Of a stretch of 64,000 nucleotides of DNA, positions 9,322-22,690 are shown piece by piece. Below the pieces are notes generated by a model. That model did not search any database, was not told the DNA's origin, and saw only the letters and a list, made by a program, of their open reading frames with translations. The first letter of the stretch is position 1, and each line of letters begins with the position of its first letter. A program made the position numbers and the translations under genes. Origin of the DNA: Grimontia indica (GTDB lineage Bacteria; Pseudomonadota; Gammaproteobacteria; Enterobacterales; Vibrionaceae); the NCBI RefSeq assembly GCF_000333895.2, contig NZ_ANFM02000035.1, positions 1 to 64,000 on the forward strand, in the 5' to 3' direction.

Positions 9322-9585
9322 TCAGTAATCTGATACTTGCTCAACGTCGTTCACTTTCCGCCTGAGCGTGGCGTTTTCATGCTCCAGTTCCCGCATGGCC
9401 TTTTTCATCGGCAATACGTAGCGCACTCTCACCATAGCATCAATAGATAAGTAAGTGGTTACTATTGCGCCAACCACCATTGGAAGCCACATATCAGTTA
9501 ACACCATTCCAAGAATATTCAGCGCCAGTGCAAAGTGGAACAGCCACATCTGGCTTTTGGGGCTGATCGCCAGAAACCTGTCCAT
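9322..9585 (-). CDS. small membrane protein with C-terminal coiled coil, function unknown
   Basis: An 87-residue protein that I do not recognise as a named family. Two hydrophobic segments (about residues 12-31 and 33-50) are followed by a basic VRVRYVLPMKKAM stretch and a heptad-like tail (RELEHENATLRRKVNDVEQV), suggesting an inner-membrane hairpin with a cytoplasmic coiled coil. The start is set at 9585 because a perfect AAGGAG lies 7 bases upstream. A start at 9603 would put that SD inside the coding region. It is convergent with tusA and downstream of mneA, with a 100-bp gap. Confidence 0.7.
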   Translation of the reverse strand: MDRFLAISPKSQMWLFHFALALNILGMVLTDMWLPMVVGAIVTTYLSIDAMVRVRYVLPMKKAMRELEHENATLRRKVNDVEQVSDY

Positions 9586-9685
9586 AACACGCTCCTTAGT
9601 CACGATGACACTAAAGCCAAACTACCATGGAACCGTCGGTGAGGTTGCTGATGAAATCACACATTCAGGCATCTGGTTATGTTTC

Positions 9686-10243
9686 TTATCGCATAAAGAA
9701 AGTACCGATCGCGAGTACCGCAAACAACCCTGCCGTCACATACCGTACAACGTTCAATGGCAATGCATTTGCTGCCTTGTGACCCAGTAATACCACCGGG
9801 ACATTAGCCAGCAGCATACCGATAGTCGTACCAATAATGACCATGGTCAGCGCTTCAGCATTTTGAGCACCGAGAACAGTCGTTGCCACCTGGGTTTTGT
9901 CGCCAATTTCTGCAATAAAGAAGGCGATGAAACTCGCCACAAATGGACCCCGGTTTGACACACTTTCTTCGTCATCGAGTTTGTCAGGGATTAGCACCCA
10001 AACAGCCATCACCGCAAAGCTGACGATCAGCACCCAACGCAAGACTTCTTCGGTAAGATAATCGGCAACAACCACACCCAGCCAGGCAGCAACCGCATGG
10101 TTAAGGATTGTGGCGAAAAAGATAGCAAGAATAATAGGTACTGGCTTTCGGTATCGACTGGCCAGTAACAGGGAAAGGAGTTGGGTTTTATCACCAATTT
10201 CTGCCAACGCAACGGTGGCAATGGATATCGCTAACACGCTCAT
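9686..10243 (-). CDS. mneA: manganese exporter MneA, TMEM165/GDT1 (UPF0016) family
   Basis: A 185-residue inner-membrane cation exporter with two internally repeated halves. Each half carries the family signature E-x-G-D-K-T-Q: LAEIGDKTQLLSLLLASRY near residue 15 and IAEIGDKTQVATTVLGA near residue 111. About six transmembrane segments are apparent. In V. cholerae MneA (the same family) exports Mn2+. The leader carries a Mn2+-sensing yybP-ykoY riboswitch, which directly supports manganese as substrate. Length is typical for bacterial members. Confidence 0.92.
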   Translation of the reverse strand: MSVLAISIATVALAEIGDKTQLLSLLLASRYRKPVPIILAIFFATILNHAVAAWLGVVVADYLTEEVLRWVLIVSFAVMAVWVLIPDKLDDEESVSNRGPFVASFIAFFIAEIGDKTQVATTVLGAQNAEALTMVIIGTTIGMLLANVPVVLLGHKAANALPLNVVRYVTAGLFAVLAIGTFFMR

Positions 10244-10317
10244 TATTGTCTTCCAGGGCGAGGATTATTATTCGAAAACCATGACAACCCACGCGCCCCG
10301 CCCGGTTCGCGTAAAGT

Positions 10318-10430
10318 GTCATTGGTCTCGTCAAACCCACTATCGTGTGTCGCCATTACCATGAAGATTGAGCTTCAAATATGTTGATAATGGCCTCGCT
10401 GGCGCGAGAGACTACTCCCCAAGAGCGAGC
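10318..10430 (-). ncRNA. yybP-ykoY manganese riboswitch upstream of mneA
   Basis: Reading the minus strand, the leader contains the two conserved elements of the yybP-ykoY aptamer: TTGGGGAGTAG (about 10412-10422) and, 75 bases later, GGGTTTGACGAGACCAA (about 10322-10338). Flanking CTTGG and CCAA can pair as helix P1. Internal segments include CAACATA and a hairpin around GAAGCTCAATCTTC. This class binds Mn2+ and switches on exporter genes, matching the gene 75 bp downstream. The assignment is from conserved motifs read by eye. Confidence 0.88.
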
Positions 10431-10432
10431 GC

Positions 10433-10462
10433 ATTTTAGCCTCAACGCCTGACGGAATACAA
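10433..10462 (-). promoter_or_regulatory. promoter of the mneA riboswitch leader
   Basis: TTGTAT (10457-10462, minus) and TAAAAT (10433-10438) are 18 bp apart, placing initiation just before the aptamer. Confidence 0.5.
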
Positions 10463-10557
10463 CCTCTGCCCGTTTTACCTTTCGACCCCGCTCGCCACCT
10501 TTGAAACCAAAGGACAAAAAACCGCCATTACCCCTACTTATCCCAAGCCTTGCGCGC

Positions 10558-10563
10558 TATAAT
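10558..10563 (+). promoter_or_regulatory. -10 element of glyQS
   Basis: A perfect TATAAT followed by a GC-rich CGCG discriminator, about 42 bp before glyQ. The -35 region is weak. Confidence 0.5.
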
Positions 10564-10604
10564 CGCGTGTTATTTTCACTTCATTAAATCGCGCGAACCT
10601 GACG

Positions 10605-11522
10605 ATGCAAAAATTCGACGTTAAAACTTTTCAGGGCATGATCCTCGCGCTGCAGGATTACTGGGCCCAACAAGGTTGTACCATCGTACAACCGCTCGAC
10701 ATGGAGGTAGGTGCAGGCACCTCTCACCCAATGACTTGTCTGCGTGCAATTGGTCCAGAGCCAATCGCAGCAGCTTACGTTCAGCCTTCTCGTCGTCCAA
10801 CTGACGGCCGTTACGGTGAAAACCCTAACCGTCTGCAACACTACTACCAGTTCCAGACCATCCTGAAGCCGTCTCCAGACAACATTCAGGAACTGTATCT
10901 TGGTTCGCTGCGTGTGCTGGGCATTGACCCTGAAGTTCATGACATCCGCTTCGTAGAAGACAACTGGGAAAACCCGACACTGGGTGCCTGGGGTCTCGGC
11001 TGGGAAGTTTGGCTGAATGGCATGGAAGTCACCCAGTTTACTTACTTCCAACAAGTAGGCGGTCTTGAGTGTAAGCCTGTTACCGGCGAAATCACTTACG
11101 GTATCGAACGTCTGGCGATGTACATCCAGGGCGTCGATTCAGTTTACGATCTGGTATGGACTGATGGCCCATTCGGTAAAGTGACTTATGGCGATATCTT
11201 CCACCAAAACGAAGTGGAGCAATCGACCTACAACTTCGAATACGCTGACGTAGACTTCCTATTCACTTACTTCGACCAGTGCGAGAAAGAGTGTAAGTCT
11301 CTTCTCGAGCTTGAGAAGCCTCTGCCATTGCCAGCGTATGAGCGCATCCTGAAAGCAGGTCATGCATTTAACCTGCTGGACGCACGCAAAGCTATCTCAG
11401 TGACCGAGCGTCAACGCTACATCCTGCGTATCCGCAACCTGACCAAGTCAGTTGCTGAAGCGTACTACGCATCCCGTGAAGCTCTAGGCTTCCCAATGTG
11501 TAAAAAGGGTGAGGAGAAGTAA
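10605..11522 (+). CDS. glyQ: glycyl-tRNA synthetase alpha subunit
   Basis: A 305-residue catalytic subunit of the alpha2beta2 glycyl-tRNA synthetase, activating glycine with ATP and charging tRNA-Gly. Conserved features include [17 protein letters not shown] at the N terminus, the motif 2-like region [21 protein letters not shown] (about 62-82) and [15 protein letters not shown] (about 161-175). Length matches E. coli GlyQ (303). It is the first gene of glyQS, with the glyS ATG one base after its stop codon. Confidence 0.98.
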   Translation: MQKFDVKTFQGMILALQDYWAQQGCTIVQPLDMEVGAGTSHPMTCLRAIGPEPIAAAYVQPSRRPTDGRYGENPNRLQHYYQFQTILKPSPDNIQELYLGSLRVLGIDPEVHDIRFVEDNWENPTLGAWGLGWEVWLNGMEVTQFTYFQQVGGLECKPVTGEITYGIERLAMYIQGVDSVYDLVWTDGPFGKVTYGDIFHQNEVEQSTYNFEYADVDFLFTYFDQCEKECKSLLELEKPLPLPAYERILKAGHAFNLLDARKAISVTERQRYILRIRNLTKSVAEAYYASREALGFPMCKKGEEK

Positions 11523-11523
11523 G

Positions 11524-13590
11524 ATGGCGAACAATTTCCTGATTGAGCTGGGTACTGAAGAGCTGCCACCAACGCAACTTCGTACACTGGCTGAAGCATT
11601 TGCGGCAAACTTTGAGCAAGAGCTGAAAGACGCTGAACTGACCCACGAAGGTATGGTTTGGTACGCAACCCCTCGTCGTCTGGCACTGAAAGTCACTGCG
11701 CTGGCTGACCAACAAGCTGACAAGATGGTTGAGAAACGTGGCCCTGCCATCTCTGCCGCTTTTGACGCAGACGGCAACCCAACCAAAGCCGCACAAGGTT
11801 GGGCGCGTGGTTGTGGTATCGATGTATCAGAAGCCGATCGTATGGTGACTGATAAAGGTGAATGGCTGCTGTTCAAGCAAGAAGTTAAAGGTCAGAACAC
11901 CAAAGACATCGTTGTTGCACTGGCTGACAAAGCGTTGGCGAATCTGCCAATCGCGAAGCCAATGCGCTGGGGTGACAAAGATACCCTATTCATCCGTCCG
12001 GTGAAGACCCTGACTATCCTGCTGGGTGACGAGCTGATTGAAGGCACCATCATGGGTGTTGATTCAGCGCGTACCATTCGTGGTCACCGTTTTATGGGCG
12101 AAGCGGAATTTACCATCGACAATGCTGACCAATATCCAGCGATTCTGGAAGAGCGCGGTAAAGTCATTGCCGATTACGAAGCACGTAAAGCCACTATCAT
12201 CGCTGATGCCCAAAAGGCAGCAGAGCTGGTTGGTGGTATTGCTGATCTGGAAGATGACCTGGTTGAGGAAGTCACCTCTCTGGTTGAGTGGCCAGTGGTA
12301 CTGACTGCAACCTTCGAAGAGAAGTTCCTGAAGGTTCCTTCAGAAGCCTTGGTTTACACCATGAAAGGCGACCAGAAGTACTTCCCTGTTTACAGCGAAG
12401 ACAAGCAGCTTCTGCCTAACTTCATCTTCGTATCAAACATCGAATCGAAGGAACCTCGCCACGTTATCGAAGGTAACGAAAAAGTGGTTCGCCCTCGTCT
12501 GGCGGATGCAGAGTTCTTCTTCGACACCGACCGTAAGCGTCCTTTGATTGACCGTCTGCCACAGCTGGAAACGGCTATTTTCCAAAAGCAGTTGGGTACC
12601 ATCAAAGACAAGACAGACCGCATCACTGAGCTTGCTGGCTACATTGCTGATAAAATTGGTGCTGATGTCGAAAAAGCAAAACGTGCAGGCCTTCTGGCGA
12701 AATGCGACCTGATGACCTCCATGGTTTTCGAATTCACCGAAACTCAGGGCGTGATGGGTATGCACTATGCGCGTCATGATGGCGAAGCAGAAGATGTTGC
12801 CGTTGCCCTGAATGAGCAATACATGCCACGTTTCGCAGGTGATGAACTGCCAGGCAATGGTGTTTCTTCAGCACTGGCGATGGCAGACAAGCTGGATACC
12901 ATCGTAGGTATCTTCGGTATTGGCCAGGCACCGAAAGGTTCTGACCCATTCGCGCTGCGTCGTGCTTCTCTGGGTGTCCTTCGCATTATCGTTGAGTACG
13001 GTTACGATCTGGATCTGACCGATCTGATTGCCAAAGCCAAATCGCTGTTCGGCGACCGTCTGACTAACGATAAGGTTGAAGCTGACGTTATCGAATTCAT
13101 GCTGGGTCGTTTCCGTGCCTGGTATCAGGACGAAGGCCATAGCGTAGATGCCATCCAAGCCGTGCTTGCAATGAACCCTACCCAACCGGCTGATTTCGAC
13201 AAGCGCGTGAAAGCTGTAACGCACTTCCGTTCACTGGATGCTGCTGAGTCTCTGGCGGCTGCGAATAAGCGTGTTGGTAACATCCTGGCAAAATACGACG
13301 GCGAATTGTCTGACACTATCAACAGTGAGCTGTTGGTTGAAGATGCAGAAAAGGCGTTGGCTGTAAAAGTCACCGCAATGGTTGAAGCGCTGAAGCCTGT
13401 CTTTGCCGCTGGTGATTACCAAGCTGCACTGACCCAATTGGCAGACCTGCGCGAACCTGTTGATACCTTCTTCGACAACGTGATGGTAATGGCTGAAGAC
13501 GAAGCGCTGAAGGCGAACCGTCTGGCACTGCTCAATACCCTGCGTGGCCAATTTATGAATGTTGCAGATATCTCTCTGCTTCAGAAATAA
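11524..13590 (+). CDS. glyS: glycyl-tRNA synthetase beta subunit
   Basis: A 688-residue beta subunit required for tRNA-Gly recognition. The N-terminal [14 protein letters not shown], the central [10 protein letters not shown] and the HD-like [20 protein letters not shown] are family hallmarks, and the C-terminal anticodon-binding-like domain ends [20 protein letters not shown]. The start is taken at 11524 because GGTGAGGAGAAG precedes it and the protein then begins [11 protein letters not shown]. coli GlyS has 689 residues. It is translationally linked to glyQ. Confidence 0.98.
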   Translation: MANNFLIELGTEELPPTQLRTLAEAFAANFEQELKDAELTHEGMVWYATPRRLALKVTALADQQADKMVEKRGPAISAAFDADGNPTKAAQGWARGCGIDVSEADRMVTDKGEWLLFKQEVKGQNTKDIVVALADKALANLPIAKPMRWGDKDTLFIRPVKTLTILLGDELIEGTIMGVDSARTIRGHRFMGEAEFTIDNADQYPAILEERGKVIADYEARKATIIADAQKAAELVGGIADLEDDLVEEVTSLVEWPVVLTATFEEKFLKVPSEALVYTMKGDQKYFPVYSEDKQLLPNFIFVSNIESKEPRHVIEGNEKVVRPRLADAEFFFDTDRKRPLIDRLPQLETAIFQKQLGTIKDKTDRITELAGYIADKIGADVEKAKRAGLLAKCDLMTSMVFEFTETQGVMGMHYARHDGEAEDVAVALNEQYMPRFAGDELPGNGVSSALAMADKLDTIVGIFGIGQAPKGSDPFALRRASLGVLRIIVEYGYDLDLTDLIAKAKSLFGDRLTNDKVEADVIEFMLGRFRAWYQDEGHSVDAIQAVLAMNPTQPADFDKRVKAVTHFRSLDAAESLAAANKRVGNILAKYDGELSDTINSELLVEDAEKALAVKVTAMVEALKPVFAAGDYQAALTQLADLREPVDTFFDNVMVMAEDEALKANRLALLNTLRGQFMNVADISLLQK

Positions 13591-13612
13591 GCTCGGCAAG
13601 AAAAGTTAATCA

Positions 13613-13639
13613 AGAGCCCCGTTTGAACGGGGCTTTTTT
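13613..13639 (+). terminator. glyQS terminator
   Basis: The stem AGCCCCGTT / AACGGGGCT is followed by six T residues. Confidence 0.9.
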
Positions 13640-13725
13640 GTATCTATAAAATTGTCTTTCCACCAGCCTCATTCACAGCTTCTAAATCGATGTATTCAAT
13701 CCTGTCTAATCTAAAATTTTCGGTA

Positions 13726-13741
13726 TGTTTCACGTGGAACA
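13726..13741. other. parS: parS-like centromere site 1
   Basis: TGTTTCACGTGGAACA matches the 16-bp parS consensus TGTTNCACGTGAAACA with one difference (G for A at position 12). It lies in the glyS-avtA intergenic region. Such sites load ParB, encoded here at 32206-33099. Confidence 0.8.
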
Positions 13742-13911
13742 TCTCTCGAAACGCTCTCTAAACTCCCTCCTTCCCTTATCTGAAACGACAACCTTTCCGC
13801 CGTCCGCTACATGTTAAAAAGAAAGCAGAAATTGCATTCATTTTGTGCAATGAATCAGTTATGGTTTGTCGACTAACCTGAAGGAACAAAGGATTAAATA
13901 GGTTTCGCGCT

Positions 13912-15162
13912 ATGCAGTTTTCTAAGTTTGGAAATAAGTTTTCTCAGCATTCCGGCATCACACAGTTGATGGACGACCTCAATGACGGACTAAGAAACCC
14001 GGATGCCATTATGCTTGGTGGTGGCAACCCAGCGGCGATTCCTGAAATGCTTGAGCATTTCGAAGACTTGAGTAGACGGATGCTAGATGATGGCTCTCTT
14101 GTCGCAGCACTCTCTAACTATGATGGCCCGCAAGGGAAGACAGCGTTCATCGCAGCGCTGGCTGAGATGTTGAATAAGACATTTGGCTGGCAGGTCACCT
14201 CTAAGAACATCATGCTGACCAATGGCAGTCAGTGCGCCTTCTTTTATCTCTTCAACCTTTTCGGTGGGCAGTATGACGACGGCAGCTTTAAGAAGATCCT
14301 GCTGCCTCTAACACCTGAGTATATTGGTTACGCCGATTCGGGTTTAGACTCTGATATCTTTACCAGCTTCAAGCCAACAATCGAGCATCTAGATAACCGC
14401 CAGTTTAAATACCACGTAGATTTTGATGCGCTGGAGATTGATGAGTCAGTTGCGGCTATTTGTGCCTCACGACCAACAAACCCGACCGGTAATGTTCTTA
14501 CTGATGAAGAAATCGCAAAGCTTGATAAGCTGGCGCGAGCGAACAATATACCCCTCATCATCGACAATGCTTATGGCGTCCCCTTCCCTAACATCATCTT
14601 CGAAGATGTGAAGCCTTTCTGGAACGAGAACACTATCCTGTGTTCAAGCTTATCCAAGTTAGGTTTGCCAGGTGTACGCTGCGGCATCATCATTGCGCAA
14701 GAAGAGATTATCACTGCCCTATCCAACATCAATGGCATCGTCAGCTTGTCACCTTGTGGTGTTGGCCCTGCACTCGCACTTGAGATGATTAAAACCGGTG
14801 ACCTACTGTCGCTCAGTGAAACTGTCATTAAGCCTTTCTATCAGAAGAAAGCAAAGCGTAGTATCGAGCTCCTTCAGAAAGCGATTCCTGATGAACGATT
14901 TAAAATTCATAAACCAGAAGGTGCTATCTTCCTTTGGCTTTGGTTTGAAGGTCTACCCATCAGCACCAAAGAGCTTTACCAGCGCCTTAAGAAACGCGGC
15001 TTACTGATAGTCCCTGGTGAGTACTTTTTTATTGGTTCAGAATTGGATTGGGACCATACCCGTGAGTGCCTAAGAATGAACTATGTTCAGGACGACGAGG
15101 CCATTGCGCGGGGTGTCGAGATACTTAAAGAGGAAGTGGAAAAGGCTTACGCTGAGTCTTAA
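13912..15162 (+). CDS. avtA: valine-pyruvate aminotransferase AvtA
   Basis: A 416-residue fold-type I PLP aminotransferase converting L-valine and pyruvate to 2-oxoisovalerate and L-alanine. Visible features are GGGNPAAIPEM near residue 37, the substrate-loop region SNYDGPQGK (about 68-76), RPTNPTGNVLTDEE (about 187-200), the IDNAYGVPFP Asp/Tyr pair and the PLP Lys in SSLSKLGLPGVRCG (about 249). Length equals E. coli AvtA (417). The 150 bp upstream hold two overlapping inverted repeats (ATTGCA/TGCAAT and ATTCAT/ATGAAT, 13831-13855) that may bind a regulator. parS-like sites flank the gene on both sides. Confidence 0.9.
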   Translation: MQFSKFGNKFSQHSGITQLMDDLNDGLRNPDAIMLGGGNPAAIPEMLEHFEDLSRRMLDDGSLVAALSNYDGPQGKTAFIAALAEMLNKTFGWQVTSKNIMLTNGSQCAFFYLFNLFGGQYDDGSFKKILLPLTPEYIGYADSGLDSDIFTSFKPTIEHLDNRQFKYHVDFDALEIDESVAAICASRPTNPTGNVLTDEEIAKLDKLARANNIPLIIDNAYGVPFPNIIFEDVKPFWNENTILCSSLSKLGLPGVRCGIIIAQEEIITALSNINGIVSLSPCGVGPALALEMIKTGDLLSLSETVIKPFYQKKAKRSIELLQKAIPDERFKIHKPEGAIFLWLWFEGLPISTKELYQRLKKRGLLIVPGEYFFIGSELDWDHTRECLRMNYVQDDEAIARGVEILKEEVEKAYAES

Positions 15163-15174
15163 TTCTCCACCAAA

Positions 15175-15190
15175 GGTTCCACGTGAAACA
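15175..15190. other. parS: parS-like centromere site 2
   Basis: GGTTCCACGTGAAACA differs from the consensus only at the first base. It lies 12 bp after the avtA stop, immediately before its terminator. Confidence 0.85.
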
Positions 15191-15192
15191 TC

Positions 15193-15223
15193 GCCCAGTT
15201 AGAAAATCGACTGGGCTTTTTTG
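15193..15223 (+). terminator. avtA terminator
   Basis: The stem GCCCAGT (15193-15199) / ACTGGGC (15210-15216) is followed by six T residues. Confidence 0.88.
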
Positions 15224-15303
15224 TGTTCATCTTCTATTTGGACTCACTAATCTGATCGTAAACAGCAAGACGTGTTCTTTTATCATTTTAATTTAACCGC
15301 TAA

Positions 15304-15319
15304 CGTTTCACGTGAAACA
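15304..15319. other. parS: parS-like centromere site 3
   Basis: CGTTTCACGTGAAACA differs from the consensus only at the first base and has the perfect palindromic core GTTTCACGTGAAAC. It lies 18 bp before the start of the broken hydrolase gene, so ParB bound here would cover its leader. Confidence 0.9.
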
Positions 15320-15337
15320 TAGGTTGAGTGGAAGACA

Positions 15338-16225
15338 ATGACCGAGAATAAAACGCACTCTGAAGTAGAAACTAATTTGAAAGTTGGAGAGCTCACAGGA
15401 GCATTAGTCGAACCAAAATCCTTTCGACATAGCGAAACGGTTTATCTGATCATTGCTGGAAGTGGCCCCACGGATAGAGATGGTAATCAGCCATCGATAA
15501 CAACGGGTACGTACAAAAAGCTCGCTCATGCCCTTTCAAAACAAAACATCGCTTCATACCGCTATGACAAAATAGGTGTCGGTGAAAGCAAAGTAGATGG
15601 GTTAAAAGAAGAAAACCTCACCATTGATACCTATATCAATGACGCTGTTTACGTGATTGACTGACTTCGTAATAGATACCCATCGTCGAAAGTGGGTGTC
15701 ATTGGTCATAGTGAGGGCGGGCTCATCGGTCTCGCTGCCGGGCTGAAAACAGAAATTGATAAGCTCGTGCTCGTCGCCACACCGGGTCGCCCAATAGACC
15801 AAATCATACTGGAACAACTTTCAGCGCGCGCTCCCCAATTGGTCAATGAAGCCGAAGCCATTATCGATGCATTAAAACACGGTGAAAACGTCACTCACAT
15901 CAGCGAGAGCCTATTTCCGTTATTTAGACCTTCAGCCCAGTCTTATATGAAATCCTTACTGAGACAGAACCCCTGCTCTCTACTATCCCAAAGAAAAGGG
16001 AAAACTCTCATTGTTCAAGGGGAGCGTGATTTACAAGTGACAAAAGAAGATGCGCTTGCACTTTATGCGGATAACGAAAAACAAGTGACCCTAAGATTAG
16101 TCGGTTCGATGAATCACGTTCTAGTGGCGGTAAACGTTAACCTAGAAGATAACTTGGCGTCTTATCAGAATCCTTCTTTAGCCATTCATGAAGAATTGAT
16201 AAACGGTATTATTGAATACGCTTAA
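15338..16225 (+). pseudogene. alpha/beta hydrolase interrupted by one in-frame TGA
   Basis: One reading frame of 296 codons encodes an alpha/beta hydrolase but has a TGA at 15662-15664. Before it (108 residues) are the oxyanion strand IIAGSGPTDRDGN and SYRYDKIGVGES. After it come LRNRYPSSKVGVIGHSEGG with the nucleophile Ser, the acid region VQGERDLQV and the His of VGSMNHVL. Start and length are otherwise normal (SD GGAAG before 15338), so a single nonsense change (perhaps TGG to TGA, Trp to stop) is the simplest reading. The catalytic triad lies entirely downstream of the stop. A GTG at 15692 could only make a fragment. Read-through or a sequencing error cannot be excluded. Confidence 0.8.
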
Positions 16226-16268
16226 AGTTTTAAAATTCAATAACTTAAATAAATACATCACGCTACGT

Positions 16269-16294
16269 AAAAAAAACGCCGCTAATGCGGCGTT
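16269..16294 (-). terminator. gyrB terminator
   Basis: On the minus strand the stem AACGCCGC / GCGGCGTT with loop ATTA is followed by a run of T residues. Confidence 0.88.
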
Positions 16295-16325
16295 AGGTAC
16301 TCAGATTTTACGTAGAATCACGTGG

Positions 16326-19840
<3,515 letters not shown>

Positions 19841-19841
19841 A

Positions 19842-20942
19842 TTACAGACGAATAGGCATCACGACGTACATGGCGTCATCATTGCTGACATCTTCTACCA
19901 GTGTACTCGCGGTACCATCGGTCATCGAAAAGCGCACTTGTTCGCACTTAAGCGTATTTAATACATCCAGCACGTAACTGACGTTAAATCCGATTTCCAA
20001 GTCTTCGCCATCGTAATTAACGTCAACAAACTCTTCCGCTTCTTCCTGCTCAGGGTTATGCGCAGAAATGCGAAGCTGGCCTGAGCTCAGGTTCAAGCGC
20101 ACACCGCGGAATTTCTCATTCGACAAAATGGCTGCACGCGAAAATGCCTGACGCAGCTCGTCACAATCCGCTTCCATGATTTTGTTGGAAGATTGCGGCA
20201 TGACGCGGCGGTAATCCGGGAATCGACCATCCACTAACTTAGAGGTAAACACAAACTGGTTCACCTGAGCGCGGATGTTGGCACTGCCAATCTGGATGGT
20301 TACTGGCGCCTCTGGGTTATCCAGCATACGCATCAATTCAGTCACGCCTTTACGTGGCACAATCACTTGCTGGCCAGCCAGCTGGTTATCGAGCGCAGTT
20401 GTACCTACCGCCATACGGTGACCGTCTGTGGCCACAGAGCGAAGTGTGGTGCCATCAGTCTCAAGCAACATACCGTTGAGGAAATAACGGACATCCTGGT
20501 TGGCCATGGAGAATGCAGTGCTTTCAATCAATTGGCGAAGCTTGCCTTGTGGCACCGTGAATTCCACGTTGCTCTGCCAATCTTCGATATTCGGGAAGTC
20601 AGCAGCTGGCAATGTCGACAGTGTAAAACGGCTGCGGCCTGAACGGATTACTGCGCGATCACCTTCGAGCGTAAAACTGATAGGTGCGCTGTCTGGCAGA
20701 CCGCGGCAAATATCTAAAAACTTACGAGACGGGACAGTTACTGCCCCGTCTTCTGCTTCACTTTCCAGCGGCAGATTAGCAATCAGCTCAACTTCCAAAT
20801 CCGTACAGGTCATGGAAAGTTGTCCGAACTCTACTTTCAGCAGGATATTGCCAAGAATAGGCAGCGTAGGTCGTCCCCCTAATGCACCAGACACCTGCTG
20901 CAGGGGTTTCAAGAATTGGTCACGGGTAACTGTAAATTTCAT
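19842..20942 (-). CDS. dnaN: DNA polymerase III beta sliding clamp
   Basis: A 366-residue processivity clamp. A dimer encircles DNA and tethers polymerase III and other enzymes through a hydrophobic cleft. The three repeated clamp domains begin at residue 1 ([20 protein letters not shown]), about 129 and about 245. The C terminus MYVVMPIRL is the conserved clamp-loader and peptide-binding tail. It is identical in length to E. coli DnaN (366). It begins one base after the dnaA stop codon. Confidence 0.99.
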   Translation of the reverse strand: MKFTVTRDQFLKPLQQVSGALGGRPTLPILGNILLKVEFGQLSMTCTDLEVELIANLPLESEAEDGAVTVPSRKFLDICRGLPDSAPISFTLEGDRAVIRSGRSRFTLSTLPAADFPNIEDWQSNVEFTVPQGKLRQLIESTAFSMANQDVRYFLNGMLLETDGTTLRSVATDGHRMAVGTTALDNQLAGQQVIVPRKGVTELMRMLDNPEAPVTIQIGSANIRAQVNQFVFTSKLVDGRFPDYRRVMPQSSNKIMEADCDELRQAFSRAAILSNEKFRGVRLNLSSGQLRISAHNPEQEEAEEFVDVNYDGEDLEIGFNVSYVLDVLNTLKCEQVRFSMTDGTASTLVEDVSNDDAMYVVMPIRL

Positions 20943-20943
20943 A

Positions 20944-22329
20944 TTAAGACGACAAAGTCCGGATCAGGTTGGAATAATCTTCTTTTATATCGTGGCTCTC
21001 TTCGCGCAGCTGTTCAATCTTTCGGCATGCATGAAGTACCGTAGTATGATCGCGGCCACCAAATGCGTCACCAATCTCAGGCAAACTGTGGTTGGTCAGC
21101 TCTTTTGACAGTGCCATCGCCACCTGGCGTGGACGTGCCACAGAGCGGCTGCGACGTTTCGACAATAGGTCCGCCATTTTGATTTTGTAATACTCGGCGA
21201 CGGTTTTCTGGATGTTGTCTATGGTGACCAGTTTTTCCTGAAGCGCCAGCAAATCACGCAGGGCTTCGCGGACAAAATCGATGGTGATAGCACGGCCGGT
21301 GAAGTTAGCATTCGCTATCACGCGGTTCAACGCCCCTTCAAGCTCTCGAACATTTGAGCGCAGACGTTTGGCGATAAAGAATGCCACTTCGTCTGGCAGG
21401 CGAATATTATGATCTTCCGCCTTTTTCATCAAAATCGCCACACGGGTTTCAAGCTCTGGTGGCTCAATGGCAACAGTCAAACCCCAGCCAAAACGGGATT
21501 TCAGACGATCTTCCACACCGCTGATCTCTTTTGGATAACGGTCAGAGGTGAGGATAATTTGTTGGTTACCTTCCAAGAGCGCATTAAAGGTGTGGAAGAA
21601 CTCTTCCTGTGAGCGCTCTTTGTTGGCGAAGAATTGGATGTCATCGATAAGCAGCGCGTCAACACTACGGTAGTAGCGCTTAAACTCTTCAATCTGGTTG
21701 TTCTGAAGCGCTTTAACCATGTCCTGAACAAAACGTTCAGAATGCATGTACACCACGCGCGCATCGGTTTTACGATCAGAAATCGCATTACCTACAGCGT
21801 GCAACAAGTGGGTTTTACCTAGACCTGTGCCGCCATAAAGGAAAAGTGGGTTGTATGCCGCGCCCGGGTTATCTGCCACCTGGCGAGCTGCTGCCAATGC
21901 GAGTTGGTTCGACTTACCTTCTACGAAGTTAGTGAACTTGTGCTTCGGATTCACGTTAGAACGGTGATTCACATCTGATTGCACAGGAGAAGGTGCAGGC
22001 TCCCACGTGCGACCAACAGGTTTAGCGGCTGGTGCAACAGGGGCTGGAGCTGCAGGCTGGCTTGGCGGCGCCACCGGGGCAACCGGCTTACTGCCAACTT
22101 CAAAGCGCAGCACAGGCAAGTCGTTACCGCAAAATTCATTCAGTAACTGATTGATGCTATTGAGGTATTTGTCGCGAACCCAATCCAGTACAAAACGGTT
22201 TGGCGCGAACAAAGTCAGGGTATTGTCATTTAACTCCGCCTGAAGCGGTCGAACCCACATGCTGAATTCTGTTGCAGGAAGGTCCTCTTGAAGGCGCTGA
22301 AGGCACTGCAACCAAAGCGAAGATGACAC
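20944..22329 (-). CDS. dnaA: chromosomal replication initiator DnaA
   Basis: A 461-residue AAA+ protein that binds DnaA boxes in oriC and opens the duplex. Domain I begins [24 protein letters not shown]; a Pro/Ala-rich linker (about 85-110) follows. Domain III has Walker [17 protein letters not shown], Walker [10 protein letters not shown] and the box [10 protein letters not shown]. Domain IV has the signature [18 protein letters not shown]. The start is taken as the GTG at 22329, since GGAG lies 6 bases upstream and the protein then aligns with E. coli and V. cholerae DnaA. Another GTG at 22341 overlaps that SD. The upstream region carries a DnaA box and 12 GATC sites. Confidence 0.98.
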   Translation of the reverse strand: MSSSLWLQCLQRLQEDLPATEFSMWVRPLQAELNDNTLTLFAPNRFVLDWVRDKYLNSINQLLNEFCGNDLPVLRFEVGSKPVAPVAPPSQPAAPAPVAPAAKPVGRTWEPAPSPVQSDVNHRSNVNPKHKFTNFVEGKSNQLALAAARQVADNPGAAYNPLFLYGGTGLGKTHLLHAVGNAISDRKTDARVVYMHSERFVQDMVKALQNNQIEEFKRYYRSVDALLIDDIQFFANKERSQEEFFHTFNALLEGNQQIILTSDRYPKEISGVEDRLKSRFGWGLTVAIEPPELETRVAILMKKAEDHNIRLPDEVAFFIAKRLRSNVRELEGALNRVIANANFTGRAITIDFVREALRDLLALQEKLVTIDNIQKTVAEYYKIKMADLLSKRRSRSVARPRQVAMALSKELTNHSLPEIGDAFGGRDHTTVLHACRKIEQLREESHDIKEDYSNLIRTLSS

Positions 22330-22380
22330 GTCTGACTCCACACTTATTTATTAATGAAAAGGGAACTAAGTTTATACTTG

Positions 22381-22690
22381 TACGAGGAGGATCGCTAGCG
22401 AAGAGATCCCTTTTGCAGTGAATAAGATCTAAGTTATACACACAGATCGCACATTTAGTTTGCAGATCGGCACAGCTAACACCCCACTTACTCACAGAAT
22501 TATCCGATTTTGGCTCAAAAATCCGATGATCCGATCACAGTGTTGACTCCCCCACTCCACAAAACGTCACGGGTGATCGATGTTCTTAAAAAATTCATCC
22601 TGATCAAATTTACACACCCTATACTGGGTTATCCCTGACGATCGCACATGAAATACACAAGGAAAGGTGGATAAGATCGGCAAAGGATCC
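22381..22690. promoter_or_regulatory. GATC-rich dnaA-rpmH intergenic control region
   Basis: Twelve GATC sites occur within about 310 bp, where about one is expected by chance. There is also a consensus DnaA box TTATACACA (22434-22442) and a direct repeat GATCGCACAT (22445-22454 and 22640-22649). In E. coli the dnaA promoter is autoregulated by DnaA and sequestered by SeqA at GATC sites; the same is inferred here, with many more sites. No open reading frame is present between 22342 and 22879. Confidence 0.7.

Noticed and set aside
15662-15664. TGA in the hydrolase read as selenocysteine
   Set aside because: It is not at a catalytic position and no SECIS-like hairpin was recognised just downstream; a nonsense mutation is simpler.
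22330-22341. GTG at 22341 as the dnaA start
   Set aside because: The GGAG Shine-Dalgarno lies inside the added codons, and homologues begin at the next GTG (22329).
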